Part shown: positions 22,731-28,859 of the stretch, one piece after another | How the letters are laid out: each line of letters begins with the position of its first letter | How positions within the stretch are numbered: position 1 is the stretch's first letter | DNA from: an uncultured Bacilli bacterium | Lineage (GTDB): Bacteria; Bacillota_I; Bacilli_A; RF39; UBA660 | Reading direction: 5' to 3' | NCBI GenBank assembly: GCA_910586295.1 | Contig: CAJUGE010000028.1 | Location: forward strand, 1 to 28,859 | DNA: 28,859 nucleotides | Made by a program: the position numbers and the translations under genes | Notes under the pieces: model-generated | The model's database searches: none | The model's input: only the letters and a program-made list of their open reading frames with translations | What the model was told of the DNA's origin: nothing

Positions 22731-23330
22731 TTAATTATTTTTATTTATTCCAACCTGATTTTTAAAGTAATCTTGTTTCAAAACTTCCTTAATTAAATAC
22801 ACATCATCCACCAAATTCTCATTTTTTAAATTAACAAACTTATGTCTAGATGAAGCAAGTAAAGTTTTAGCAACCTCACTAGTTTGAAGAATTGTATTAT
22901 TATCAGTTTCTAGTGCACTAACCATTCCCCATTTATCATTAGTATCACTTTGAACATAATTAGGAGTAGGCGCTATTACAAATTTTTCCAATTTTTTTGT
23001 ATTTGCATTTTCTACTACAACTGCATCCCCCACTTCTATTTTATTATTTCTTGGAACATAAGAATCCAGATACAAATTGTACATATTTTCTTCTCCAAAG
23101 TCTTTAAATACTTCTTCCTTATAGTTAACAAACATATAACTAACTCTCAAAGCTTGTAACTTTCTAACTACACGACTTAAAGTAGAAGTAGGAAACCCCA
23201 CACATAATAAACCTGTTTGCATGTCATTAAAAGACCTATAATTGAAAATCGTAGACATAACACAAGCATCATTATCATAAGTATGAACCCAACCATCTGA
23301 AAAATAAAATTTTAAATATTCGTCTTTCAT
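22731..23330 (-). CDS. unknown protein with MutS-domain-I-like start
   Basis: This is a 199-residue soluble protein. Residues 2-75 resemble the mismatch-recognition domain I of MutS: YLKFYFSDGWVHTYDNDACV in place of the FY-x-FY-E segment, then LLCVGFPTSTLSRVVRKLQA matching the AGFPxHALxxYLxKLLxxG motif, and LRVSYMFVNY for the strand after it. Residues 95-170 (IEVGDAVVVENANTKKL, then VAKTLLASSRHKFVNLKN) vaguely recall the GreA/GreB C-terminal fold. There is no ATPase, so it is not MutS. A nucleic-acid role is possible but unproved. It has a consensus promoter and a GGGGG ribosome site. Confidence 0.6.
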   Translation of the reverse strand: MKDEYLKFYFSDGWVHTYDNDACVMSTIFNYRSFNDMQTGLLCVGFPTSTLSRVVRKLQALRVSYMFVNYKEEVFKDFGEENMYNLYLDSYVPRNNKIEVGDAVVVENANTKKLEKFVIAPTPNYVQSDTNDKWGMVSALETDNNTILQTSEVAKTLLASSRHKFVNLKNENLVDDVYLIKEVLKQDYFKNQVGINKNN

Positions 23331-23354
23331 ATAACCCCCTAACTAATGATGCAT

Positions 23355-23383
23355 ATTGTACTATATTTAGGCACTAATGTCAA
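23355..23383 (-). promoter_or_regulatory. promoter of the MutS-I-like gene
   Basis: Minus strand: -35 TTGACA (23378-23383), a 17-base spacer, and -10 TACAAT (23355-23360). Confidence 0.8.
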
Positions 23384-23406
23384 GAAAAATGTACCATATA
23401 AAACGC

Positions 23407-23436
23407 AAAAAGAACCACCATATTAACGCAGTTCTT
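23407..23436 (-). terminator. terminator after the nifU-like gene
   Basis: On the minus strand AAGAACTGC pairs with GTGGTTCTT (nine pairs, two G-U, nine-base loop), followed by TTTTGC. It ends the arsR-nifS-nifU operon. Confidence 0.7.
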
Positions 23437-23446
23437 TATAGAATAT

Positions 23447-23872
23447 TTATTCATCTTCATGAATATCACTTTTAGGTGCCTTAAGACCTTCGATAACTAT
23501 ATTATTCTTCTGTGCATAATCCCACAAAGCAGCATGAATAGCCTCCTCCGCAAGCAAACTACAGTGCACTTTAACAGGCGGAAGACCATCTAACGCCTCC
23601 ATAACCGCAGTATTTGTGATCTTAAGTGCTTCTTCTATAGTTTTACCCTTAACAAGTTCTGTCGCCATACTACTTGTAGCAATAGCAGCACCGCATCCAA
23701 ATGTCTTAAATTTAACATCATTTATAATGTGAGTATCATCATCTATATCTAAATATATTCTCATAATATCTCCACACTTAGCATTACCTACTGTTCCAAC
23801 CCCACTTGCATCCTCTAATTCACCAACATTTCTAGGATTCATAAAATGTTCCATAACTTTATCACTATACAT
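23447..23872 (-). CDS. NifU/IscU-type iron-sulfur cluster scaffold
   Basis: This 141-residue protein assembles an iron-sulfur cluster from the sulfur delivered by the NifS encoded upstream. The three scaffold cysteines are C33 in GNAKCGD, C60 in TFGCGAA and C104 in VHCSLLAEEA, with D35 beside the first. The start is the ATG at 23870-23872, eight bases after GAAGG; a longer frame extends upstream without a site. It overlaps the end of nifS by eight bases, so the two are coupled. The sequence resembles NifU-like scaffolds of anaerobic Bacillota. No Rieske or thioredoxin-like domain is fused. Confidence 0.93.
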   Translation of the reverse strand: MYSDKVMEHFMNPRNVGELEDASGVGTVGNAKCGDIMRIYLDIDDDTHIINDVKFKTFGCGAAIATSSMATELVKGKTIEEALKITNTAVMEALDGLPPVKVHCSLLAEEAIHAALWDYAQKNNIVIEGLKAPKSDIHEDE

Positions 23873-25049
23873 TAACACTACCTTCTTTCTTAACAAAATC
23901 TTCATATAAAGGAGACATACTTCTTAGCTCCCTAATAACTTTAACTAAAACGTCCACAGTCTCATCCATTTCTTCCATAGTATTTTCTTCATTTATGCTT
24001 ATTCTTAAAGAACCATGAGCTATTTCATGAGGAAGCCCAATAGCAAGCAAAACATGGGATGGATCTAAACTACCACTTGTACAAGCACTACCACTAGAAG
24101 CACAAATACCTGCCATATCAAGTTTAAGAAGCATTCCTTCTCCCTCAATAAATCTAAAGCTAAAATTAATATTCCCTGGTAATCTATTTTCCATACTACC
24201 ATTTATTCTAACATAAGGTATCTCCTTCATAACTCGTGTAACCAAATGATTTCTTAAATTTAAAACGTATTCATTATTAGATTTCATATCTCTTAATTTT
24301 AACTCTATCGCCTTAGCAAAACCTATTATTAAAGCACTGTTAGTGGTACCAGCACGTTTACCTCTTTCTTGATTACCTCCACTAATTAACGGACTTATCA
24401 TAACTCCACGTTTAACATATAAGAACCCTATACCCTTAGGTCCGTGTAACTTATGAGCACTAGTACTAAGTAAATCTATATTCATATCATTCACATCTAT
24501 ATTAATGTTTCCATAACTTTGTACTGCATCTGTATGAAATAAAACATTATGCTTATGACAAATCTCCCCAATTTCTTTAATAGGCTCGATTACACCTATC
24601 TCATTATTAGCACTCATCACACTTACCAAAATAGTATCCTCTCTAATAGAATCTTCTAACTCACTTAAACTAATTAATCCCTCACTATTAACATTCAAAT
24701 AAGTTACTTCAAAACCTAAACTCTCTAACTGCTTACAAGTTTCTAAAACAGCATGATGTTCGATTTTACTTGTAATAATATGTCTTCCTTTATCTTTCCT
24801 AGAAAGCGCTATTCCTTTAATAGCCCAGTTATCTGCTTCACTTCCACCACTAGTAAAATAGATTTCATTCTCACTAGCGCCTATACTCTGTGCAATAAAC
24901 TTTCTAGCATTATTAATTTCTTTAGTCACATCTCTTGACGGACCATATATACTACTAGGATTATAAAACTTATCACAAAAATATGGTTTCATCGCTTCTA
25001 ACACTTCTTCTTTAACCCTAGTTGTAGCCGCATTATCTAAATATATCAT
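23865..25049 (-). CDS. cysteine desulfurase, NifS/IscS type
   Basis: This 394-residue PLP enzyme takes sulfur from cysteine and passes it on as a persulfide. It starts at ATG 25047-25049 (MIYLDNAATT, the usual family start); a GTG nine bases earlier overlaps the arsR stop. Features: HH in KIEHHAVLE (about 98-99), AVQSYG, the PLP lysine K200 in STSAHKLHGPKG, and the active-site cysteine C323 in CASSGSACTSG, with HGSLRIS near the end. It is translated with the NifU-like scaffold, with the SmtB-type regulator in front, forming a minimal cluster-assembly operon. Confidence 0.95.
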   Translation of the reverse strand: MIYLDNAATTRVKEEVLEAMKPYFCDKFYNPSSIYGPSRDVTKEINNARKFIAQSIGASENEIYFTSGGSEADNWAIKGIALSRKDKGRHIITSKIEHHAVLETCKQLESLGFEVTYLNVNSEGLISLSELEDSIREDTILVSVMSANNEIGVIEPIKEIGEICHKHNVLFHTDAVQSYGNINIDVNDMNIDLLSTSAHKLHGPKGIGFLYVKRGVMISPLISGGNQERGKRAGTTNSALIIGFAKAIELKLRDMKSNNEYVLNLRNHLVTRVMKEIPYVRINGSMENRLPGNINFSFRFIEGEGMLLKLDMAGICASSGSACTSGSLDPSHVLLAIGLPHEIAHGSLRISINEENTMEEMDETVDVLVKVIRELRSMSPLYEDFVKKEGSVNV

Positions 25050-25054
25050 AAACT

Positions 25055-25345
25055 TCACTTCCTCTCATTTATATGTTCTATCCCATATTCTAAAATAATT
25101 TTAATATGCTCGTCAATGATGCCATAAGTGACATTCTGCCCACACTTATTAGACTTAACTAAATTAAGTGCTCTTAAATACTTTAATTGATGACTCACTG
25201 CTGACGAAGTAGCATTAATAGACTCTGCTATATCACATACACACTTATCACCATCTAATAAAACATCTAATATTTTAAGTCTAGTCTCATCACTAAAAAC
25301 CTTAAAAAACAAAGACAACTCTCCTATATTTACTTTAGTATGCAT
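25055..25345 (-). CDS. ArsR/SmtB-family metal-sensing repressor
   Basis: This 96-residue winged-helix protein has the ArsR core FKVFSDETRLKILDVLLDG, then INATSSAVSHQLKYLRALNL. Two sensor sites are visible. The alpha-3 site has C35-V-C37 in GDKCVCDIAES, as in CadC/ArsR. The alpha-5 site is D78-x-H80 followed by H91-x2-E94, with the exact spacing of the SmtB/CzrA zinc site (DxH, ten residues, HxxE). It should release DNA when metal binds. It overlaps its own operator region and heads the nifS-nifU operon, which is unusual for iron-sulfur assembly. Confidence 0.9.
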   Translation of the reverse strand: MHTKVNIGELSLFFKVFSDETRLKILDVLLDGDKCVCDIAESINATSSAVSHQLKYLRALNLVKSNKCGQNVTYGIIDEHIKIILEYGIEHINERK

Positions 25346-25356
25346 AGAACCTCCTT

Positions 25357-25378
25357 ATATGAATACTTGTTCACATAT
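25357..25378. promoter_or_regulatory. ArsR/SmtB-type operator
   Basis: An imperfect inverted repeat has the core TGAATACTTGTTCA (25360-25373) between ATA and ACATAT flanks. It matches the TGAA-N6-TTCA pattern of SmtB/CzrA operators and lies just after the -10 box, where a bound repressor would block transcription. Confidence 0.7.
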
Positions 25379-25380
25379 TC

Positions 25381-25409
25381 ATTGTATCTCTATTACCCTA
25401 AACAGTCAA
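25381..25409 (-). promoter_or_regulatory. promoter of the arsR-nifS-nifU operon
   Basis: Minus strand: -35 TTGACT (25404-25409), a 17-base spacer, and -10 TACAAT (25381-25386). The operator lies at the start point. Confidence 0.8.
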
Positions 25410-25428
25410 GTAGAAATTTATGGAAAAG

Positions 25429-25449
25429 AAAAAAGTGGCATATACCACT
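25429..25449 (-). terminator. terminator of the nucleotidyltransferase gene
   Basis: On the minus strand AGTGG-TATATG-CCACT is followed by TTTTTTC, about twenty bases after the stop codon. Confidence 0.75.
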
Positions 25450-25469
25450 AATAACGTTTTTTATTAATT

Positions 25470-26378
25470 TTATTTCCAAAGATTACTAGGATACTCGCCA
25501 TTTTCTATACGGTTTTTTATTCTTTCTTGCACTGGCTCTTTATCTTCTTTATAAGTTACACCTTCCCAAACTGCAGTAGTACTAAGTACTCTAGTCTTAC
25601 TAACACCTTCTAAAGTTGCCCTTTCTAACACATCTGGTATAAGATACTCACACTTTAATAAGTTATCTTTATTCTTATCTTGAAATTTTTTAAAAGTATC
25701 ATTGATATACTTAAAAATTGAAGGGTCAAATCCTAACATATTCATAGAAACAAGTGTATCTTCTTTTATTACAAAAGCATCTCTTCCGTCTAGTGGCATC
25801 GCTATTATTTCACCGTTTTCTTTTCTAACATTACTTTCAATAAGACTAGTCAAATATCCATTCTCTACTTCACAAACTCCTCTTTTAACTGCCCCGTTTT
25901 CTGTCAAAGTATTCTCTACTTTATATCCAACTAATGAATATTCATTATCACTTTTACTATCCAAAAAGTTAGCCATCACACGGTAAGCATCATACCCGTA
26001 AAAATCATCAGCATTCACTATAGCAAAAGGCCCGCTTATATCATTCCTAGCACACCATATAGCATGTGCAGTTCCCCAAGGTTTCTCGCGGTCCTCCACT
26101 ACAGTACAACCCTCTGGCAAACTCATCATATCTTGAAAAACATAACTAGTATTTATTTTATCTTCTACTCTCTTACCAATAGTTTCTTTAAACAAATCAT
26201 AATTTTCTTCCTTAATAATAAATACTATTTTCTTAAATCCTGCCTTTATAGCATCATAAACAGAATAATCAATCAAAAACTCCCCATTAGGCCCCATTGG
26301 TTCTATTTGTTTGAGTCCTCCAAATCTACTTCCCATACCTGCTGCCATCACTAAAAGTGTTAATTCTTTCTTTTCCAT
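25470..26378 (-). CDS. sugar-phosphate nucleotidyltransferase family protein
   Basis: This 302-residue protein has the GlmU/RmlA-type nucleotide-binding start VMAAGMGSRFGGLKQIEPMG (10-29), with the GxGxR and the later lysine, and the metal-binding FAIVNADDFYG at about 118-128. The EKPWGTAHAIWCARNDI stretch (relatives read GTAGA) lies between. The C-terminal part (CEYLIPDVLERATLEG) closes the Rossmann-like fold, with no hexapeptide acyltransferase repeat. It probably joins a nucleotide to a sugar phosphate for cell-surface glycans, but neither nucleotide nor sugar is clear. AAGGAGAG precedes the ATG. The gene follows a frameshifted membrane-protein gene. Confidence 0.85.
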   Translation of the reverse strand: MEKKELTLLVMAAGMGSRFGGLKQIEPMGPNGEFLIDYSVYDAIKAGFKKIVFIIKEENYDLFKETIGKRVEDKINTSYVFQDMMSLPEGCTVVEDREKPWGTAHAIWCARNDISGPFAIVNADDFYGYDAYRVMANFLDSKSDNEYSLVGYKVENTLTENGAVKRGVCEVENGYLTSLIESNVRKENGEIIAMPLDGRDAFVIKEDTLVSMNMLGFDPSIFKYINDTFKKFQDKNKDNLLKCEYLIPDVLERATLEGVSKTRVLSTTAVWEGVTYKEDKEPVQERIKNRIENGEYPSNLWK

Positions 26379-26391
26379 ATTCTCTCCTTTA

Positions 26392-26852
26392 CTATTTATA
26401 AATTCTTATTACTTCTTCTCTTGCATTTATACCATTTTTAATAGACATTACATAAATTTGAAATACATCTAGTTCAACAATCTTACTAGCATTAGATATA
26501 TAAAATTTATTATCATTTATATAAAGATTTAATCCATCCTTTGTTCTACTATCATCAATTGTTCTATGATAATGATTTTTATAGAACTACTATTTATATT
26601 ATACTTAAAAATTTCACCATTAACATTTCTCTTATCTTGCAGTTTTATAATTATTTCATTACTCGTGATTTTAATCCATTCTACATATTTAGTCTTATCT
26701 GGCATTAGTAACGATAATAGTATTGAAATTAAGAAAAAACAGCTAGTAATAACAATAAAAAGTCTAACCCATTCTTCATCAAAATTCTTAAATAATATAT
26801 AGCTAATAATACAAAATGACAAAAGAACAATTGCAAGTATGATTGCTTTCAC
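26392..26852 (-). pseudogene. small membrane protein, frameshifted in a run of A
   Basis: The first frame (107 codons) begins at a GTG with two hydrophobic segments (AIILAIVLLSFCIISYILF and FIVITSCFFLISILLSLL), then a polar part ending after NINSSSIK at 26529. The next frame continues NHYHRTIDDSRTKDGLNLYI, then NDNKFYISNASKIVELDVF and NGINAREEVIRIYK, to a TAG at 26392-26394. The frames meet at five consecutive A (about 26576-26580). Restored, the protein would have about 153 residues: two helices and a cytoplasmic beta-rich domain resembling a YcxB- or PH-like fold. Real decay, programmed slippage and a sequencing error are all possible. Confidence 0.65.
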
Positions 26853-26947
26853 AATAAAAATCGTTTTCTTTTCATTATAATTTGCTTAACTGCCTCATCA
26901 AAATTATATTTCTTAATACTAGTCCACCATTCTTGAATCTTACCCAT
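26849..26947 (-). CDS. 32-residue small protein, coupled to the frameshifted gene
   Basis: The ORF starts at ATG 26945-26947 and reads MGKIQEWWTSIKKYNFDEAV, then a basic end KRKRF. Its TGA overlaps the GTG start of the next gene (TTGTGA), so it would couple translation. The ribosome site is weak (AAGTGAAAT). An extended -10 TGCTAATAT lies about twenty bases upstream (-10 box at 26968-26973). It could be a real amphipathic small protein or a leader peptide. Confidence 0.45.
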   Translation of the reverse strand: MGKIQEWWTSIKKYNFDEAVKQIIMKRKRFLL

Positions 26948-26997
26948 ATTTCACTTACTATAATTTTATATTAGCATAAAAAAATAAAAAGATAAAG

Positions 26998-27021
26998 AAA
27001 AAGTTAACCCTAAAGTCAACT
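26998..27021 (-). terminator. terminator of the HD hydrolase gene
   Basis: On the minus strand AGTTGAC pairs with GTTAACT (seven pairs, one G-U, loop TTTAGG), followed by TTTTTC. The stem overlaps the stop codon of the HD gene. Confidence 0.65.
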
Positions 27022-27583
27022 AAAACATACTACTTCTAATAATAGAAACTATAATGACTTTTCCCCACTTATTTAAACTAAGTATAATAAATCCCAAAAG
27101 TAAATAAGCATATTTAAAATAAGTGTTATTCTCTAAATTATTCTTAACATATTTACTACTCTCACTAATCGCACAATACTTATCTACAAACGTCAAAAGA
27201 AAGGCTTCTCTAGATTTAGGTAATTGCAAAGTTAAAGGCCACATATGCGTCTCAATAATACTCTTTTCCTTTTCACTAAGCAAAAACAATTTACTAGCAT
27301 TATCTCTTGCAACCTTAGGATGAGTAAACGCATGTAGTCCCTTCCTATCACTTTTCTCTCTCCAATCATATAAGAACAAATCGTGAAGCATAGCAGCCCT
27401 AGTGGCAGATTTATAATCCCAACCTAATTTCTTACAGATATTATAAGAGTAACGAGAAGCCATATAACAATGTTCATAACAACTAGTATCACAGTGTTGC
27501 CTAAACTTTTTCATTTCTTGCACTTTATCATTTTCTATTAATTCTCCTATAATACATTGAAACTCCATATCACTATCTATCAT
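27020..27583 (-). CDS. HD-domain phosphohydrolase
   Basis: This 187-residue protein has the HD superfamily pattern: a first histidine at about 38 (CYEHCYMASRYSYNICKKL), H67-D68 in ATRAAMLHDLFLYDW, further histidines at 84 and 88 (GLHAFTHPKVA), and a later aspartate in LTFVDKYCAI. The last 35 residues are hydrophobic (YAYLLLGFIILSLNKWGKVI) and may attach it to the membrane. It likely hydrolyses a nucleotide or other phosphoester, but the substrate is unknown. AAGGAG lies before the ATG. It is a single-gene transcript. Confidence 0.85.
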   Translation of the reverse strand: MIDSDMEFQCIIGELIENDKVQEMKKFRQHCDTSCYEHCYMASRYSYNICKKLGWDYKSATRAAMLHDLFLYDWREKSDRKGLHAFTHPKVARDNASKLFLLSEKEKSIIETHMWPLTLQLPKSREAFLLTFVDKYCAISESSKYVKNNLENNTYFKYAYLLLGFIILSLNKWGKVIIVSIIRSSMF

Positions 27584-27696
27584 AAAATATAACTCCTTAT
27601 TTCACTCTAACCATATTCCATTTTACCACATTTTATAATACTTTTCATAAAAACTTACAAATTTATTAAAAAATAGTACCCTAGCACATAAAATCG

Positions 27697-27705
27697 TGAT
27701 ATAAT
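27697..27705 (+). promoter_or_regulatory. extended -10 promoter of the tRNA gene
   Basis: TGATATAAT (-10 box at 27700-27705) lies nine bases before the tRNA; no good -35 is seen. Confidence 0.55.
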
Positions 27706-27714
27706 TTCCTTAGT

Positions 27715-27790
27715 GTTCCCGTAGCTCAGCTGGAAGAGCAACCCCCTCCTAAGGGGTAGGTCGTAGGTTCAAATCCTATCGGGAACGCCA
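27715..27790 (+). tRNA. tRNA-Arg (anticodon CCT)
   Basis: The 76-base cloverleaf is complete: acceptor GTTCCCG with CGGGAAC, D stem GCTC/GAGC, anticodon stem ACCCC/GGGGT with loop CTCCTAA, T stem GTAGG/CCTAT (one G-U) with loop TTCAAAT, discriminator G and an encoded CCA. Anticodon CCT reads AGG. It has its own promoter and terminator and no neighbouring tRNA genes. Confidence 0.95.
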
Positions 27791-27803
27791 ATATACAAAT
27801 TAT

Positions 27804-27823
27804 CCCGTGTTTACGGGTTTTTT
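27804..27823 (+). terminator. terminator of the tRNA gene
   Basis: CCCGT-GTTT-ACGGG (27804-27817) followed by TTTTTTATTTTTT on the plus strand, fourteen bases after the tRNA. Confidence 0.9.
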
Positions 27824-27936
27824 ATTTTTTAACTCTTAATTACCTTCAAATAATTCCTCATTATAACATTATACTTTATATAACTGGTGTTAGAATAGAT
27901 ATATAGACACGAAATTTCGCCAATAAAATTGTTCGT

Positions 27937-28644
27937 TTAGAAATCTTTACCACAAGCTTGACACTTAACCGCAGAAGAATCACATTTACTTCCACAGTTC
28001 ACACAATATTTTGAAGAATTTTGTTCTTGTGTATTTTGAACCAACTCTGATTCTAATTTAGTTTGATTTTCCTTTGTTATTTGTGTAACCTTCTCATTTG
28101 TCACTTCTGTTCTAATTTCATTTGCAATATTCACATTACTTTCACTTGTAGGATTAGGATTTACTTTATTTTCTGTACTTAACGCGACCTTGATTTTTTC
28201 ATTCTTATACATAAATGCAAAGGCCACTAACGATATTACACCTAACCACATAAGATAAAATCCCAATCCGTAAACTATATTCAAAAATTCTGTCTTTGTC
28301 TCTCCTTTTACAACAAAGGCAAATATCACTGTTAAAGCAACTGGTATTAAAATCCATCTTTGATCATTAATGTCGTATATTTTTCTCCCTATATTGTTCT
28401 CAAATAATTTTGGAAGATACTTTTTAACATAATCCTTAAAAATAAACATAAGATTCAATAGTATTAATAAAATCATTAATTTTCCTTCAAAAAAATCAAT
28501 CAACTTAATTTTCACTGCCAAACCAAGTACCGTATACTTTACATAAGTTAAAAATATACATAAAAATGAACAAGATAATCCTACCACTGCTAGAAATCTA
28601 GTATTTTTTGATAGATTTAAAAATTTATTTAATATCTCTTTCAT
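27937..28644 (-). CDS. membrane protein with C-terminal zinc ribbon
   Basis: This protein of 235 residues has about four hydrophobic segments (FLAVVGLSCSFLCIFLTYV, MILLILLNLMFIF, ILIPVALTVIFAFVV, LGFYLMWLGVISLVAFAFMY). A polar, Asn/Glu/Thr-rich linker follows (about 150-210). The end is a zinc ribbon, YCVNCGSKCDSSAVKCQACG, with two CxxC pairs. The start is the ATG at 28642-28644, five bases after AAGAGG; an in-frame GTG two codons earlier overlaps the site. The ribbon should lie in the cytoplasm. The function is unknown; similar arrangements occur in Bacillota membrane proteins. Confidence 0.75.
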   Translation of the reverse strand: MKEILNKFLNLSKNTRFLAVVGLSCSFLCIFLTYVKYTVLGLAVKIKLIDFFEGKLMILLILLNLMFIFKDYVKKYLPKLFENNIGRKIYDINDQRWILIPVALTVIFAFVVKGETKTEFLNIVYGLGFYLMWLGVISLVAFAFMYKNEKIKVALSTENKVNPNPTSESNVNIANEIRTEVTNEKVTQITKENQTKLESELVQNTQEQNSSKYCVNCGSKCDSSAVKCQACGKDF

Positions 28645-28650
28645 ACTCAC

Positions 28651-28859
28651 CTCTTAACATTTTATTTCATCTATAATGAATTATATCATAAATTGAATAA
28701 TTATAAAATATTTATATTTTTGAGTTTAGGTTTTTTACGATAATTATTTGACTAATATTATATTATTCAAATAGTCTTAGAAAATATCTTAACTTTTATC
28801 CATAATTTGCTATTTTGATCCATGACTAAAACTGAACATCTTTGATGCTTTATTTTTTA
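28651..28859. other. promoter region and empty right end
   Basis: A minus-strand extended -10 TGATATAAT (28680-28685) serves the zinc-ribbon gene. From 28700 to the edge I find no gene of convincing length on either strand, and no clear repeat or terminator. Confidence 0.5.

Noticed and set aside
28741..28800. GACTA ... TAGTC and ATTTG ... CAAAT inverted pairs
   Set aside because: The arms are short, overlap each other and consist mostly of A and T, with no T run or gene to serve.
1..28859. CRISPR array or clustered anti-phage defence genes
   Set aside because: No regularly spaced repeats, cas genes or recognised defence domains were found; the XRE gene has no toxin partner next to it.

Overview
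The window is strongly AT-rich and codes almost entirely on the minus strand. Intact genes end at TGA as well as TAA and TAG, so the standard bacterial code applies (for example the ATGA overlap of rimM and trmD). The gene set (rimM-trmD and rplS-lepB, a NifS/NifU pair, RdgB, YgjP, strong GGAGG ribosome sites, TTGACA/TATAAT promoters) points to a low-GC Bacillota or gut Mycoplasmatota-like lineage. I cannot name the species.

Left region (1-7060) is a graveyard. Positions 1-2760 hold a decayed integrative element: a partial ORF, a frameshifted DUF6870-like gene, an intact BRO-type antirepressor, a fragment of a TudS-related desulfidase, an internally deleted large serine recombinase that has lost its catalytic serine, and a nested palindromic DNA element. 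Next come an exported protein with an unknown downstream partner, a flavodoxin pseudogene, a membrane protein, a DUF4825-type gene cut by one nonsense codon, and a truncated IS30-family transposase, the only gene remnant on the plus strand here.

Positions 7066-10434 form a compact stress or peptide-sensing operon: OmpR-type response regulator, ABC ATPase, ABC-2 permease, histidine kinase. A consensus promoter precedes it. Four GTTAAG direct repeats at 11-12 bp spacing lie between the regulator and the transporter genes, a likely regulator binding array.

Positions 10554-15100 hold an M3 oligopeptidase split by an in-frame stop (TAA directly followed by ATG), RdgB, a GNAT acetyltransferase, a divergent metallophosphoesterase and signal peptidase I. 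rplS follows, with a possible L19 leader. Between rplS and the next operon a consensus plus-strand promoter drives what looks like a short two-hairpin RNA ending in an intrinsic terminator. The translation and RNA-modification operon (YgjP, SpoU methyltransferase, rimM, trmD) continues into three lineage-specific genes. Two of these are paralogues: one keeps an HExxH zinc motif, and the other has replaced every residue of it.

Positions 20457-28644 carry a large acidic cell-surface protein, an XRE regulator, a protein with a MutS-domain-I-like start, an SmtB-type metal sensor with its operator in front of nifS-nifU, a nucleotidyltransferase, a frameshifted membrane protein with a 32-residue upstream ORF, an HD hydrolase, tRNA-Arg(CCT) and a zinc-ribbon membrane protein. 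Many operons end in clear intrinsic terminators, so transcription units can be read with some confidence.
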